In this document: one piece after another, positions 44,498-54,524 of the stretch
Layout of the letters: every line of letters starts with the position of its first letter
Position numbering within the stretch: the first letter of the stretch is position 1
Origin: Candidatus Jacksonbacteria bacterium RIFCSPLOWO2_02_FULL_44_20
Lineage (GTDB): Bacteria > Patescibacteriota > Patescibacteriia > UBA9629
Direction of reading: 5' to 3'
Assembly: GCA_001818155.1 (NCBI GenBank)
Contig: MHJU01000009.1
Span: forward strand, 1 to 55,750
DNA length: 55,750 nt
Program-made: the position numbers and the translations under genes
The notes under the pieces: generated by a model
The model's input: only the letters and a program-made list of their open reading frames with translations
The model's database searches: none
Told to the model about the DNA's origin: nothing

Positions 44498-44736
44498 AAC
44501 ATCCATCAAAAAAAAGGCAATTTACTGGAACTGTAGTATCTAGTAAGATGAATAAAACTGTTGTGGTTGAAATTGCGCGAGTCACTGTTCAGCCAAAATA
44601 TCGTAAACGATATACAAGGGTGGTGAAATTCAAAGCTCATGATGAAAAAAATTCGTGTCAGCCTGGAGAAATAGTTACCATTCAGGAATGTAAGCCCATC
44701 TCAAAAGAAAAATCGTGGAGGGTGATTAAAAAATAA
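44494..44736 (+). CDS. rpsQ: 30S ribosomal protein S17
   Basis: [44 protein letters not shown]. Confidence 0.95.
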   Translation: MKHPSKKRQFTGTVVSSKMNKTVVVEIARVTVQPKYRKRYTRVVKFKAHDEKNSCQPGEIVTIQECKPISKEKSWRVIKK

Positions 44737-44738
44737 CA

Positions 44739-45110
44739 ATGGTTCAACCACGTTCCTTCTTACAATCAGCAGACAACAGCGGAGCAAAAAAATTAATGGT
44801 GATTCGTGTTCTCGGGGGCTATAAAAAACGTTATGCGCGTATTGGCGACATTGTTACCTGCAGTGTGAAAGAAGCACTTCCGCGTTCAAGCGTAAAAAAG
44901 GGAGAGGTCGTGCATTGTGTTATTGTTCGGACAAGAAAAGAATTCATGCGCAAAACAGGAATCGGCATCCGATTTAATGAAAATGCCGGAGTAATTATTG
45001 ATAAAAAATCAAAGGAACCGAAAGCAACACGCATATTCGGGCCGATACCAAGAGAATTGCGTGATTGGGGATATAAAAAAATTATTTCCTTGGCTCCAGA
45101 GGTATTATGA
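44739..45110 (+). CDS. rplN: 50S ribosomal protein L14
   Basis: [51 protein letters not shown]. Confidence 0.97.
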   Translation: MVQPRSFLQSADNSGAKKLMVIRVLGGYKKRYARIGDIVTCSVKEALPRSSVKKGEVVHCVIVRTRKEFMRKTGIGIRFNENAGVIIDKKSKEPKATRIFGPIPRELRDWGYKKIISLAPEVL

Positions 45111-45418
45111 AAATTAAACGCAACGACATGGTGCATATTCTATTAGGCAAAGATCGCGGTAAAACCGGGAAAGTGTTGCAGGTATTTCCAAAACTAAAAC
45201 GAGTAAGCGTTGAGGGTGTTAATATCCTTATTAAAAACTTAAAACCAAAGAAGAGCGGCGAGAAGGGACAACGAATCAATTATCCGTCTCCTCTAAATAT
45301 ATCCAACCTTGCCCTTTTGTGCACAAAATGCGGAAAGCCGACACGAGTTGGGTTTAAAATTTTAGAGAACAAGAAAAAAGCCAGGGTCTGCAAAAAATGT
45401 AAAGAGATTATTGAATAG
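45107..45418 (+). CDS. rplX: 50S ribosomal protein L24
   Basis: [27 protein letters not shown]. Confidence 0.95.
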   Translation: MKIKRNDMVHILLGKDRGKTGKVLQVFPKLKRVSVEGVNILIKNLKPKKSGEKGQRINYPSPLNISNLALLCTKCGKPTRVGFKILENKKKARVCKKCKEIIE

Positions 45419-45425
45419 TACACAT

Positions 45426-45962
45426 ATGAATTTTCAAGATCATTACAAAAAAGATGTTATACCAGAAATGAAAAAAAAATTCGGTTACATGAACGATCTT
45501 GCCGTTCCAAAAATTCTGAAAACAGTGCTTAACGTTGGACTCGGAAAAACGATGAGAGAAGAAAAAACACGCGAACACGTGGATCGCACATTAAAAGCGA
45601 TCACTGGACAAAAACCAATTTTCACGCGCGCTAAAAAATCAATCGCCGGATTTAATATCCGCACAGGAACTATTCTTGGCGCACAGGTAACGCTTCGCGG
45701 AAAACGAATGTATGATTTTCTTTCCAAACTGATCGGCATTGCTATCCCTCGCGTTCGCGACTTTCAAGGACTGCCGCCGACAATCCTTGACAGGAAAGGA
45801 AACTGTACTATAGGGTTAAAGGAATATTTTATATTTCCGGAAGCGCAATTAGAGGACGCGTCGCTCACTCATGGTTTGGAAATTACCATCAGAACGAGCG
45901 CGAAAACAGACTCCGAGGCGCTAGAACTTTTGCGTCTTATGAAATTTCCGTTCAAAACTTGA
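45426..45962 (+). CDS. rplE: 50S ribosomal protein L5
   Basis: [50 protein letters not shown]-like [12 protein letters not shown]. Confidence 0.95.
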   Translation: MNFQDHYKKDVIPEMKKKFGYMNDLAVPKILKTVLNVGLGKTMREEKTREHVDRTLKAITGQKPIFTRAKKSIAGFNIRTGTILGAQVTLRGKRMYDFLSKLIGIAIPRVRDFQGLPPTILDRKGNCTIGLKEYFIFPEAQLEDASLTHGLEITIRTSAKTDSEALELLRLMKFPFKT

Positions 45963-45975
45963 AAGCTTTTTCAAA

Positions 45976-46161
45976 ATGGCTAAAAAATCTGATATAGAAA
46001 AAGTTAAGCGAAAACCAAAATTTTCAACGAGAATTATTCGGCGTTGCTGGCGTTGCGGAAGAAATCGCGGATATATACGTTTTTTTAATATGTGCAGAAT
46101 CTGCATTCGCGAAATGGCGGAGCGTGGCGACATTCCTGGAATGAGAAAATCATCGTGGTAA
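45976..46161 (+). CDS. rpsN: 30S ribosomal protein S14, zinc-binding type
   Basis: [26 protein letters not shown]. Confidence 0.96.
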   Translation: MAKKSDIEKVKRKPKFSTRIIRRCWRCGRNRGYIRFFNMCRICIREMAERGDIPGMRKSSW

Positions 46162-46176
46162 ATTTATCTTAAACTT

Positions 46177-46563
46177 ATGCATACAGATCCGATTTCCGAT
46201 ATGTTAACCAGAATACGAAACGCGCAAACAGTGAAAAAGAACACTGTCCGCATTCCGTTCTCGCGAATTAACGGAGCTATTTTGATAATCCTCAAAGAAA
46301 ATGGGTTTATTGAAGACGTAAAAATTGATGAGTTTGTAAGTATTGAAGCCACGCTTTCCCGTGATGAGGATGGCCGCGCAAAGATCAAACATATAGAACG
46401 GATCAGTAAACCGGGCAGAAGGTTATATGTGGGAAAAAACGAGATCCCAAGAGTATTAAATGATTATGGCATCGCCATTCTGTCAACGCATAAAGGACTG
46501 ATGACAAACAAAGAAGCGCGCAAAATCGGAATCGGAGGAGAAATAATCTGTGAAGTATATTAA
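46177..46563 (+). CDS. rpsH: 30S ribosomal protein S8
   Basis: DPISDMLTRIRNAQ, RISKPGRRLYV, GIAILSTHKGLMTNKEARKIGIGGEIICEVY. Confidence 0.97.
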   Translation: MHTDPISDMLTRIRNAQTVKKNTVRIPFSRINGAILIILKENGFIEDVKIDEFVSIEATLSRDEDGRAKIKHIERISKPGRRLYVGKNEIPRVLNDYGIAILSTHKGLMTNKEARKIGIGGEIICEVY

Positions 46564-46566
46564 AAT

Positions 46567-47118
46567 ATGAGCCGCATCGGTAAACAACCAGTTATTATTC
46601 CGCCTGACGTTGACGTAGAAATCAAAGAAACATTTGTTATAGTTAAAGGAACAAAAGGAGAGATAAGTGTCGCAATTCCGAAATTAGTCAAAATTACAAA
46701 ACAGGACAATGCGATAACGGTTCAAGTAGAAAATCCGGAAAATCACTTAGAGCGGTCTTTATGGGGAACAATACAGCGTCTTTTAGGAAACGCTATTACC
46801 GGGGTTACAAACGGATTCACAAAAAAATTGCTCATCTCCGGCGTCGGATATAGAGCGCAGATGAAGGACAAAACGCTTGTACTTGAGGTAGGATTCACGC
46901 ATCCTTTAGAATTCGCTCCGCAGGAAGGCGTCACTGTTACAGTTGAAGGAACAAACATAATACTTGTTTCAGGAATTGATAAACAACGCGTCGGAGCTCT
47001 TGCATCGCGCATCCGCGCCGCAAAAAAACCTGAACCTTATAAAGGAAAAGGCATTGCTTACGAAGGAGAAAAAATTCAGCGTAAGGCCGGCAAGCAAGCG
47101 GCGGGAGCTACAAAATAA
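46567..47118 (+). CDS. rplF: 50S ribosomal protein L6
   Basis: MSRIGKQPVIIP, LLISGVGYRAQM, PEPYKGKGIAYEGEKIQRKAGK. Confidence 0.97.
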   Translation: MSRIGKQPVIIPPDVDVEIKETFVIVKGTKGEISVAIPKLVKITKQDNAITVQVENPENHLERSLWGTIQRLLGNAITGVTNGFTKKLLISGVGYRAQMKDKTLVLEVGFTHPLEFAPQEGVTVTVEGTNIILVSGIDKQRVGALASRIRAAKKPEPYKGKGIAYEGEKIQRKAGKQAAGATK

Positions 47119-47119
47119 T

Positions 47120-47449
47120 ATGAATAGAATACAACGGCACAAACGATTGAGAAAACGCATTCGCGGCACAAAAGAACAGCCGCGACTTTCCGTGTATCGC
47201 AGTTTAAGAGGTATGTGGGTACAGATTATAGACGATGACGCGCGGACGACTCTCACCTCAACGAGCCATAAAAAAATCGCCAAAAAAATTTCAAAAATGG
47301 AACAAGCGCTTTTACTCGGGCGCATGATTGCGGAACAGGCAAAAGGAAAACATATTTCAAAAATTGTTTTTGATCGCGGGGGTTATCGTTATCACGGACG
47401 AGTCCGCGCTCTTGCCGAAGGCGCGCGAGAAGGCGGATTGTTATTTTAA
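47120..47449 (+). CDS. rplR: 50S ribosomal protein L18
   Basis: RHKRLRKRIRGTKEQPRLSVYRSLRGMWVQIIDD, VFDRGGYRYHGRVRALAEGAREGGL. Confidence 0.95.
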   Translation: MNRIQRHKRLRKRIRGTKEQPRLSVYRSLRGMWVQIIDDDARTTLTSTSHKKIAKKISKMEQALLLGRMIAEQAKGKHISKIVFDRGGYRYHGRVRALAEGAREGGLLF

Positions 47450-47452
47450 TCT

Positions 47453-47923
47453 ATGCAACAGAGAATGAGACAATCAAATATGCGCGGCGCTGGAACTCCG
47501 GATGATGGAATCAATTCAGTTATTTTGGACCTTGCACGCGTTACGCGTGTGCAGAAAGGAGGCAAACGTCTCCGATTTCGTATCTGTGTTGGCATCGGGG
47601 ACAAAAAAGGAAAAGTGGGAATCGCTCTTGCAAAAGGAGCCGACGTGCAAATTGCAGTTGAAAAAGCGACGCGAAAAGCAAAAAAAGATGCGATCACTCT
47701 TCGGATTACAGAAAACGGCACAATTCCGCATATAATTGACATATCGTTTAAGGCCGCGCGTATTCTTTTGAAACCGGCTCCGCCTGGCACTGGAATCAAG
47801 GCTGGCGGCGTAATCCGGACCCTCTGCGATTTAGCCGGCATTCAAAACATTACGGCAAAAATGCTTGGAAACAATAATAAAATCACAAACGCGCAGGCAT
47901 TTATTCGCGGATTTCAAAAATAA
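47453..47923 (+). CDS. rpsE: 30S ribosomal protein S5
   Basis: VTRVQKGGKRLRFRICVGIGDKKGKVGIALAKGADVQIAVEKA, PGTGIKAGGVIRTLCDLAGI. Confidence 0.97.
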   Translation: MQQRMRQSNMRGAGTPDDGINSVILDLARVTRVQKGGKRLRFRICVGIGDKKGKVGIALAKGADVQIAVEKATRKAKKDAITLRITENGTIPHIIDISFKAARILLKPAPPGTGIKAGGVIRTLCDLAGIQNITAKMLGNNNKITNAQAFIRGFQK

Positions 47924-47938
47924 TAACAAAAAGCTAAT

Positions 47939-48394
47939 ATGCCAGTAAAAATTCACAATCTTGCAAGTGTTTCTAAAACTAAACCAAAAAAACGCCTCGG
48001 ACGAGGAAACTCAAGCGGAAAAGGCACATATTCAACTCGCGGTATCAAAGGCCAAAAAGCGCGCTCCGGATCAGGAGGAATGCGTAAACGTTCCGTAATG
48101 CGGCAACTTATCAAAAAAATTCCGAAACTGGGCGGATTCCGCACTCCAGGACCGTTGCCTGTTTCACTTTCTCTTGAAATAATTCAAAAATTTTACGAGG
48201 ACGGAGAAACTGTGAATCGCGCATCGCTCGTTGCAAAAAGAATAATCACAGCGCGTAAAGCGCGTGGAATAATTAAAATCATCGGAAACACGAAAATAAA
48301 AAATCGCCTGCTCATAGAAGGCATACGGCTTTCAAAACAAGCGCAGAGTCTGATTGAAAAAGCGGGCGGCTCGCTTCTGAAACAGGAAACATGA
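47939..48394 (+). CDS. rplO: 50S ribosomal protein L15
   Basis: KKRLGRGNSSGKGTYSTRGIKGQKARSGSG; follows rpsE directly with no rpmD. Confidence 0.95.
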   Translation: MPVKIHNLASVSKTKPKKRLGRGNSSGKGTYSTRGIKGQKARSGSGGMRKRSVMRQLIKKIPKLGGFRTPGPLPVSLSLEIIQKFYEDGETVNRASLVAKRIITARKARGIIKIIGNTKIKNRLLIEGIRLSKQAQSLIEKAGGSLLKQET

Positions 48395-49683
48395 ATATCG
48401 CGAAATTGAAACAAATATGGCATGCGAAAGACTTGAGGAACGATATACTCTTTGTTCTTGGCATTCTCCTCATTTACAGAATCCTAGCTCACATTCCGAT
48501 TCCTGGAGTGGACGTTGCCGGACTGAAAAATTACCTGGCCGGCAATCAAATTTTGGGTCTCTTAAATATTTTCACAGGCGGGGGACTTTCAAATTTTTCT
48601 CTTGTGATGCTCGGACTTGGCCCTTACATTACCTCTTCAATCATCTTTCAACTTTTGACAATGGTTATCCCGCAGATTGAGGAACTCTCAAAAGAGGGGG
48701 AGCGTGGACAACAAAAAATCAACCAATGGACGCGGTATGCGACAGTGCCGCTTGCGATTCTTCAAAGCTACGCCACAATTGCTCTCATCTCGCGGACCGG
48801 ACAAGGGGCTGGCGCAATTGTATCGTCAATGACAAATTTTGAATTGATTACAGCGATTATAAGCGTTACTGCCGGAACAGTTTTTTTAATGTGGCTCGGG
48901 GAATTAATTTCAGAAAAAAAAATCGGCAACGGGGCTTCTATTCTTATCTTTGCAGGTATCGTCACAGCCCTTCCGCAAGCGGTTATTCAGGCTTGGAGCG
49001 ATCTTTCAACAAATCCCGGAGCGCTTACAGAATATATCATGTTTCTCGCAATCGCCCTTATCTCCATTGCCGCAATTGTGTTTATCACTGAAGGAGAACG
49101 AACAATTCCGATCTCTTATGCAAGGCAGGTTATCGGCTCGCGCATTTACGGAGGATCAAAAACGCATCTTCCACTGCGCGTAAATCCCGCAGGCATGATT
49201 CCGATTATCTTTGCTGTTTCTATCATAGTTTTTCCTTCATTCATTGCGCAATTTTTTCTAGGCGCGCAATCGCCGTTTCTTGTCAAAACCGCGCAATTTA
49301 TTATTGATCTTCTTAATCCAAATCATATTTTTTACGGCGTTTTCTACTTTCTGCTCGTTGTGGGCTTCACTTACTTTTACACAGCGATTATATTTCAGCC
49401 GGCAAAAATCGCTGAAAATCTTCAAAAACAAGGAGGTTTTGTGCCTGGAGTCCGCCCGGGAACCGAAACCGCAGGGTATTTAGGCGGAATTATGAATAAA
49501 CTTCTTTTGGCTGGTTCCTTATTTTTAGGCGCAATCGCGCTTCTGCCGATTCTCATGCAGGGAACCTTTGGGGTAAATCTTGTAATATCCGGCGCTTCAA
49601 TGCTCATTGTTGTCGGAGTGGTTATAGAGACCATCAAACAAATTGACTCTCAACTCATGATGCGCACGTATGAAAATCAGTAA
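48391..49683 (+). CDS. secY: Preprotein translocase subunit SecY
   Basis: RILAHIPIPGVD, GLGPYITSSIIFQLLT, PLRVNPAGMIPIIFA, KQGGFVPGVRPG. Confidence 0.97.
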   Translation: MNIAKLKQIWHAKDLRNDILFVLGILLIYRILAHIPIPGVDVAGLKNYLAGNQILGLLNIFTGGGLSNFSLVMLGLGPYITSSIIFQLLTMVIPQIEELSKEGERGQQKINQWTRYATVPLAILQSYATIALISRTGQGAGAIVSSMTNFELITAIISVTAGTVFLMWLGELISEKKIGNGASILIFAGIVTALPQAVIQAWSDLSTNPGALTEYIMFLAIALISIAAIVFITEGERTIPISYARQVIGSRIYGGSKTHLPLRVNPAGMIPIIFAVSIIVFPSFIAQFFLGAQSPFLVKTAQFIIDLLNPNHIFYGVFYFLLVVGFTYFYTAIIFQPAKIAENLQKQGGFVPGVRPGTETAGYLGGIMNKLLLAGSLFLGAIALLPILMQGTFGVNLVISGASMLIVVGVVIETIKQIDSQLMMRTYENQ

Positions 49684-50338
49684 ACAACACAATCTCCTTA
49701 TCTTTGGCCCGCAAGGGTCCGGCAAAGGAACGCAGGCCGAGATTTTGTCAAAAAAATTTGGCATACCGGCTATCTCTGCTGGAGCGGCTCTGCGGCGAAT
49801 TGCGGACGAAGACAGCGAGCGCGGAAAAAAAGTAAAAGAATATCTAAATAAAGGCGAGCTTGTGCCAGGGGATCTTACAAACGAAATTATGAGAGAACGA
49901 ATTCTTGAAGATGATTGTGAAAAAGGTTTTATCTTTGACGGATTCCCGCGAAACGAAAAACAAATGAACTTTATTCTTAAACAAGGTATTCCGATTGATC
50001 TTCTTATCGTATTACAACTTTCGGATGAAGATGGAGTGAGCCGCATCGCAGGACGGCGCACATGCGCAAATGGGCACCCTTACCATATCAAGTCTGATCC
50101 GCCGAAAATTGAAGGTTTTTGCGATGATCCTTGCAAACTTCCTCTTTTTCAAAGAGAAGACGAAACAGCGGAAGCGATTAAAGAACGCCTGCGCATTTAT
50201 CATGAAGAAACCGAGCCGTTGATAGAAACTTTACGAGAGCGAGGTATTCTAACTCTTGAAATTGACGCAAGGCCAAAAATTCAGGAAATCGCAAACGAAA
50301 TACAAAAAAAGATCTTAGAAACGCATGGTTCATTATAA
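49670..50338 (+). CDS. adk: Adenylate kinase
   Basis: IFGPQGSGKGTQAEIL, GFIFDGFPRNEKQ; overlaps secY by 14 nt. Confidence 0.95.
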   Translation: MKISKQHNLLIFGPQGSGKGTQAEILSKKFGIPAISAGAALRRIADEDSERGKKVKEYLNKGELVPGDLTNEIMRERILEDDCEKGFIFDGFPRNEKQMNFILKQGIPIDLLIVLQLSDEDGVSRIAGRRTCANGHPYHIKSDPPKIEGFCDDPCKLPLFQREDETAEAIKERLRIYHEETEPLIETLRERGILTLEIDARPKIQEIANEIQKKILETHGSL

Positions 50339-51104
50339 AACTCCATCTGACATTGCCGCAATGAGAGAAGGCGGACGCAAACTCGCGCAAATACTTTCTT
50401 GTATTGCTTCTCTGGTAAAACCGCTGGTTTCTGCAGAAGAACTTGAACAAATAGCAAATACGGAAATAACAAAAGCGGGAGCAATCCCTGCTTTTTTGAA
50501 TTACGACACAGGATATATGGGGAAATTTCCCGCGGCGCTTTGTATATCGGTAAACGACGAAGTTGTGCACGGAATTCCCGCGCGCGACAAAATTTTCCGC
50601 GAAGGCGATATTATCGGAATTGACTGCGGAATCTGGTATCAAAATTTGTGCGTTGACTCTGCCATAACGGTTCCATGCGAAAAAATAAGCGACGAGGCGC
50701 GCCGGCTTATCTCTGTGGCAAAAGAGGCGCTATCAATAGGGATCAGCAGGTGTCGTGCGGGAAATCATATAGGAGATATAGGCGAAGGCATTCAACGATA
50801 TGTGGAAGCGAACGGATTTTGTGTAATTAAAACTCTTGTGGGGCATGGAGTTGGACGCGCTGTGCATGAAGATCCGCAAATTCCCAATTTTTTTCCGTTT
50901 GATAAGCGTCGCCCAAAAAATCGCGGAGCAAAAATTAAAGAGGGAATGACGCTCGCCATTGAACCTATGATCTCGGCGTCTTCTGAAAAAACAAAGAAGG
51001 GCCGCGACGGTTACGCCGCGGTTACATCTGACGGATCTCTTTCAGCGCATTTTGAGCATACAGTTGCGGTAACAGGAAAAGGCACTCTTATATTAACGCA
51101 ATGA
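50325..51104 (+). CDS. map: Methionine aminopeptidase type I
   Basis: AICISVNDEVVHGIP-like ALCISVNDEVVHGIPA, GIDCGIWY, LVGHGVGRAVHEDPQIPNF, EHTVAVT. Confidence 0.95.
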   Translation: MVHYKTPSDIAAMREGGRKLAQILSCIASLVKPLVSAEELEQIANTEITKAGAIPAFLNYDTGYMGKFPAALCISVNDEVVHGIPARDKIFREGDIIGIDCGIWYQNLCVDSAITVPCEKISDEARRLISVAKEALSIGISRCRAGNHIGDIGEGIQRYVEANGFCVIKTLVGHGVGRAVHEDPQIPNFFPFDKRRPKNRGAKIKEGMTLAIEPMISASSEKTKKGRDGYAAVTSDGSLSAHFEHTVAVTGKGTLILTQ

Positions 51105-51460
51105 AGCATCTTGCCATTGACTACGGAACAAAGCGAATCGGACTTGCAGTTTCAAACGCGCGCGGAACAATGGCGCTTCCGTTTGGAATTTTTGAAAATA
51201 ACAGCGCGCTGATGATGAACCTCGCGCGTATCATCAAAGAAGAGGGGATCGCGAAAATAGTTGTCGGCACTCCGGACTACAATAAAAAAACACCTCTTTA
51301 TAAAGAAATTCAGCGATTCATAGCAGAACTAAAATCTTCGCTTTCTCTTCCGGTTGTTTCCAGCGATGAACTGTTAACCTCCGGGCGAGGCAAACAAAAA
51401 AGCCGCCACGATCTGGCGGCCTGCCTTATTTTGGAATCGTATCTTTTTGGCGCCTGTTAA
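51101..51460 (+). CDS. yqgF: YqgF/RuvX-family putative pre-16S rRNA nuclease/Holliday junction resolvase
   Basis: LAIDYGTKRIGLAVSN; SRHDLAACLILESYL. Confidence 0.85.
   Translation: MKHLAIDYGTKRIGLAVSNARGTMALPFGIFENNSALMMNLARIIKEEGIAKIVVGTPDYNKKTPLYKEIQRFIAELKSSLSLPVVSSDELLTSGRGKQKSRHDLAACLILESYLFGAC
51391..51420 (-). terminator. Rho-independent terminator for rpmA, lying inside the yqgF coding sequence
   Basis: On the minus strand: GCCGCCA-GATCG-TGGCGGC followed by TTTTTTGTTTG, 42 nt past the rpmA stop. Confidence 0.85.
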
Positions 51461-51461
51461 A

Positions 51462-51740
51462 TTATTCTAAAACCACATTCACAAACGTTCTCTTCACGAG
51501 GTTGCCGGTGAAATTGCGCACCTTTTTGGTTTTGAATTCAACGACTCCGTCTTTCATCGCGAATAAAGTGTCGCCTTTGCCGCGCTTCACGTGAAACCCG
51601 GGATGAAAATGCGTGCCGCGCTGACGGATGATCACATTCCCAGCGCCGACAACCTGTCCGCCATATACTTTGACGCCGAGATATTGCGGATTAGAATCTC
51701 GCCCTAAACGGGTAGAACCGCCTGCTTTTTTATGTGCCAT
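51462..51740 (-). CDS. rpmA: 50S ribosomal protein L27
   Basis: [48 protein letters not shown]. Confidence 0.97.
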   Translation of the reverse strand: MAHKKAGGSTRLGRDSNPQYLGVKVYGGQVVGAGNVIIRQRGTHFHPGFHVKRGKGDTLFAMKDGVVEFKTKKVRNFTGNLVKRTFVNVVLE

Positions 51741-51751
51741 AGTATTAGTTT

Positions 51752-51768
51752 AAGCACGAATCGTGCTT
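51752..51768. other. Hairpin in the rpmA 5' leader
   Basis: aagcacgaatcgtgctt, 7-bp perfect stem, 11 nt upstream of the rpmA start. Confidence 0.5.
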
Positions 51769-51881
51769 GTATGAAATAAGCACTATAGCACAAAATAAAA
51801 TCGCTGTAAACTGCCCGATTTTGCCTTGTTCAAAGGAGAAAGCTGTGGTACACTTGGAAGCGTAAATTTCACTTTACATGT

Positions 51882-53039
51882 ATGAGCAACTTCATCAGCA
51901 ACAGCGCTAATCAAACACTAAAAAGCCGTCTAAAAACGCTTATCGCAAAAAGCGAAGAGCTTAAATTTTTAGTAGGCTTTTTTTATTTTTCCGGCATTAG
52001 GGAATTGTACGAGAGCCTGAAAGAAAAAGAAAACCTCTCCCTCAAGGTGCTTGTCGGGCTTAATGTGGATAAGGCGATTTGGGGACTTGCAGAGTACAGG
52101 ACTGGAACATATCAAAACGAGGAGGAAGTATTCGCATTCTTTGAGTCAATCAAAAAATCTTTCAATACCGATGATTTTGACACAAAAGAATTTTACGAGC
52201 AGGTTCGTTTTTTCATCAAATTATTGCTGGAAGATCGGCTTATCATACGCAAAACCGAACATCCGAATCACGCCAAGCTCTATATCTTCAAGCTGGAAGA
52301 AGACCAAGTTGGCAGAAACGCGCTTTTTATAACCGGAAGTAGCAACTTAACTAAAGCGGGACTTTCCACGCAAGGAGAATTTAATGTGGAAATAAGCGAT
52401 TACGGCGTGGAAGACGCGAATAATTATTTTGATGAGTTATGGCGCCGCGCGATTATCATCACAGAAAAGCATGCGCTTAAAGAAAAATTGATACGAGTGA
52501 TAGAAGAAGAAACGCATCTTAAACAGCTTACCCCATTTGAAGCATTCGCGCTTGTTTTAAAAACATACCTTGAAGCCGCGCGGAGAAAAGACATCAGCCA
52601 AAGCGCTATAGAGAAAATGAAACAAGCCGGCTATACGCCGTACTCCTACCAAATAGACGCGGTCGGCCAAGCCAAAGCGATTGTGGAAGAATATAACGGC
52701 GTTATTATCGCGGATGTGGTGGGCTTGGGAAAATCAATCATCGCAAGTATGCTGGCGCATGATTTACACTCTCGCGGCGCAATCATCTGCCCGCCGGGGC
52801 TAATCGGCGACAAAAGCAAAACAACGGGCTGGAGAAAATACACTGAAGAATTTGGTTTGTATGAATGGGAAGTTTGGTCAATGGGAGAATTAGACAAAGC
52901 GCAGAAGTGGATTAAAAAAGCCGGCAACCCACCACGCCCTCGCTTGGGGAACGGAAATTTGCGGCGACTAAATTACTGCAAAGACTCACTAAGGATACTT
53001 CGAAAAGTTTCCTCTTCAAGCGCAGGTAGAATTCTATAG
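51882..53039 (+). pseudogene. Truncated PLD-nuclease/SNF2-like helicase; recognisable to ~52925, remainder reads into unrelated DNA
   Basis: N-terminal PLD region HAKLYIFKL...FITGSSNLTKAGL; Walker A ADVVGLGKSIIASMLA and ICPPGLIGDK; no DEAH box or helicase C domain follows; terminal ~35 aa (NPPRPRLGNGNLRRLNYCKD...) look non-native and run antisense to the next gene. Confidence 0.8.
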
Positions 53040-53701
53040 GCACCCACAAAATTTAACCGACGCATCAGCGCACGAACTTTATCCTCTTTGAATTGTTCAA
53101 AATATTTTGGATTATTTGAAATAAAATCAAGCAAAACATGAACAAATGAGTCGGATTTACCAAGAGAGCCGTCTAACTGTCTTGTGTACTCGTAAAGCGC
53201 AAAAAATTCTCGCGTAAGCTCAAAAGGGTCATCCCTTTTTTCATCGTAAGTCATGTGTGCTCCCCACCAAAGTAAAGCGATGCCGTGCCGTAAATACGCC
53301 GTGGTTGTTTGTGTGTTTACAAACCAATGTTGAGCAATGTACCGCGCGCGTTTTTCTTCCGCCTGATCTGTGACTGGCCAGCGTTTTGCCATATAGTCCA
53401 TGAATGGCACATGAGCTAACCATGCCCATAGTCGTTGATCTGATGCCATAGTACGATCTAACCCGCGCAATGCTTCATAAAGAACTCGAGCATTTTCAAA
53501 TGCGGTAAGATTGGCATCAAGTTTTGGTAGTGCCTCAATCTCAATAACAGTGTCTTTAACATCGGAAGCAGAAAAACTTGGGGCTTTGCCTGCAATATAT
53601 CCACGAATTATATCTTCGCTCTGGAGCCGTTGGCCCAGTCTTTGAAGAAATGGTGTAGTAAAAACTTTAATGCGTTCCATAATTTTAGTCTTCTGGCTCA
53701 T
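52973..53701 (-). CDS. Uncharacterised protein resembling DUF6339-type family
   Basis: RLWAWLAHVPFMDYMAKRWP...RYIAQHWFV...AYLRHGIALLWWGAHMTYDEKRDDPFELTREFF; family name from memory. Confidence 0.6.
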   Translation of the reverse strand: MSQKTKIMERIKVFTTPFLQRLGQRLQSEDIIRGYIAGKAPSFSASDVKDTVIEIEALPKLDANLTAFENARVLYEALRGLDRTMASDQRLWAWLAHVPFMDYMAKRWPVTDQAEEKRARYIAQHWFVNTQTTTAYLRHGIALLWWGAHMTYDEKRDDPFELTREFFALYEYTRQLDGSLGKSDSFVHVLLDFISNNPKYFEQFKEDKVRALMRRLNFVGAYRILPALEEETFRSILSESLQ

Positions 53702-54524
53702 CTATTATTTCTTTTAATCCTGACAGCATCCGCTCAACCGGCATTTTTAGTATAGTTTGCACAATGTTAGAGATATTTTCCTTGCTCCATTCAAAATTTG
53801 CCTTTTCAGCGCGTTCTTTCAGAACACTGAACCACATAAATTGCTGATGGTATTCAGTGTCCTCAAAAGCATATTGCATGGCAATAAGAATCGCCGGAAA
53901 GGCAACACCTGATTGAATTATTGAGTTTAATTTTTCTGTTTTTGATCCTGCGAAAATTGCTAGCTTGTCATAATCAATACTGGGCAATCTGACAATGATC
54001 TTATCTTGGTTTGAATCTACGATCATCGGACCAGAAAGGTGCGGATCACGAACTACCTCAAGAAAATCAGAAATGTTTCTTGTCCCAGCATATCTCTTTC
54101 TGGCCTCAAATTTTTCCGACCCACCATCAGCAAGAATGTCGCCTTGAACAAGGTTGACGGTTGCACCTTCGTAATCAGAATGTGCCATACTATTTGCGTA
54201 ATCTGAAATGTCTTTTGTCGCAATAACAAAATATCCTAAGGATACGACACCTCGAAGATCAACTGCTGGAACAGAAACCTCAAATTGGCTATCTGTAAAA
54301 AGATGACATCGGCGAAAGTGCGTAGCAATGCATGTAATTTGCAGTACATACTTTGCCCGCCCGCTATCTATTAAGTCTTGGATTGTCTTATTATCCAAAT
54401 TAAAATTACCACGAATAACGATGGTATCCGGTCCTAAATTGACTTCGACAATCGGTGAATATGTGCCAGAAATTGCATCGCTATCACCGAGCACTGGCCA
54501 AGGATAATGTGAGGTTATGTTCAT
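53685..54524 (-). CDS. Uncharacterised 279-aa protein, second gene of the terminal operon
   Basis: Tight overlaps with both neighbours (17 nt and 4 nt ATGA). Confidence 0.7.
   Translation of the reverse strand: MNITSHYPWPVLGDSDAISGTYSPIVEVNLGPDTIVIRGNFNLDNKTIQDLIDSGRAKYVLQITCIATHFRRCHLFTDSQFEVSVPAVDLRGVVSLGYFVIATKDISDYANSMAHSDYEGATVNLVQGDILADGGSEKFEARKRYAGTRNISDFLEVVRDPHLSGPMIVDSNQDKIIVRLPSIDYDKLAIFAGSKTEKLNSIIQSGVAFPAILIAMQYAFEDTEYHQQFMWFSVLKERAEKANFEWSKENISNIVQTILKMPVERMLSGLKEIIDEPED

Noticed and set aside
49597-50061. 154-aa minus-strand ORF
   Set aside because: Antisense to secY/adk with no recognisable domain.
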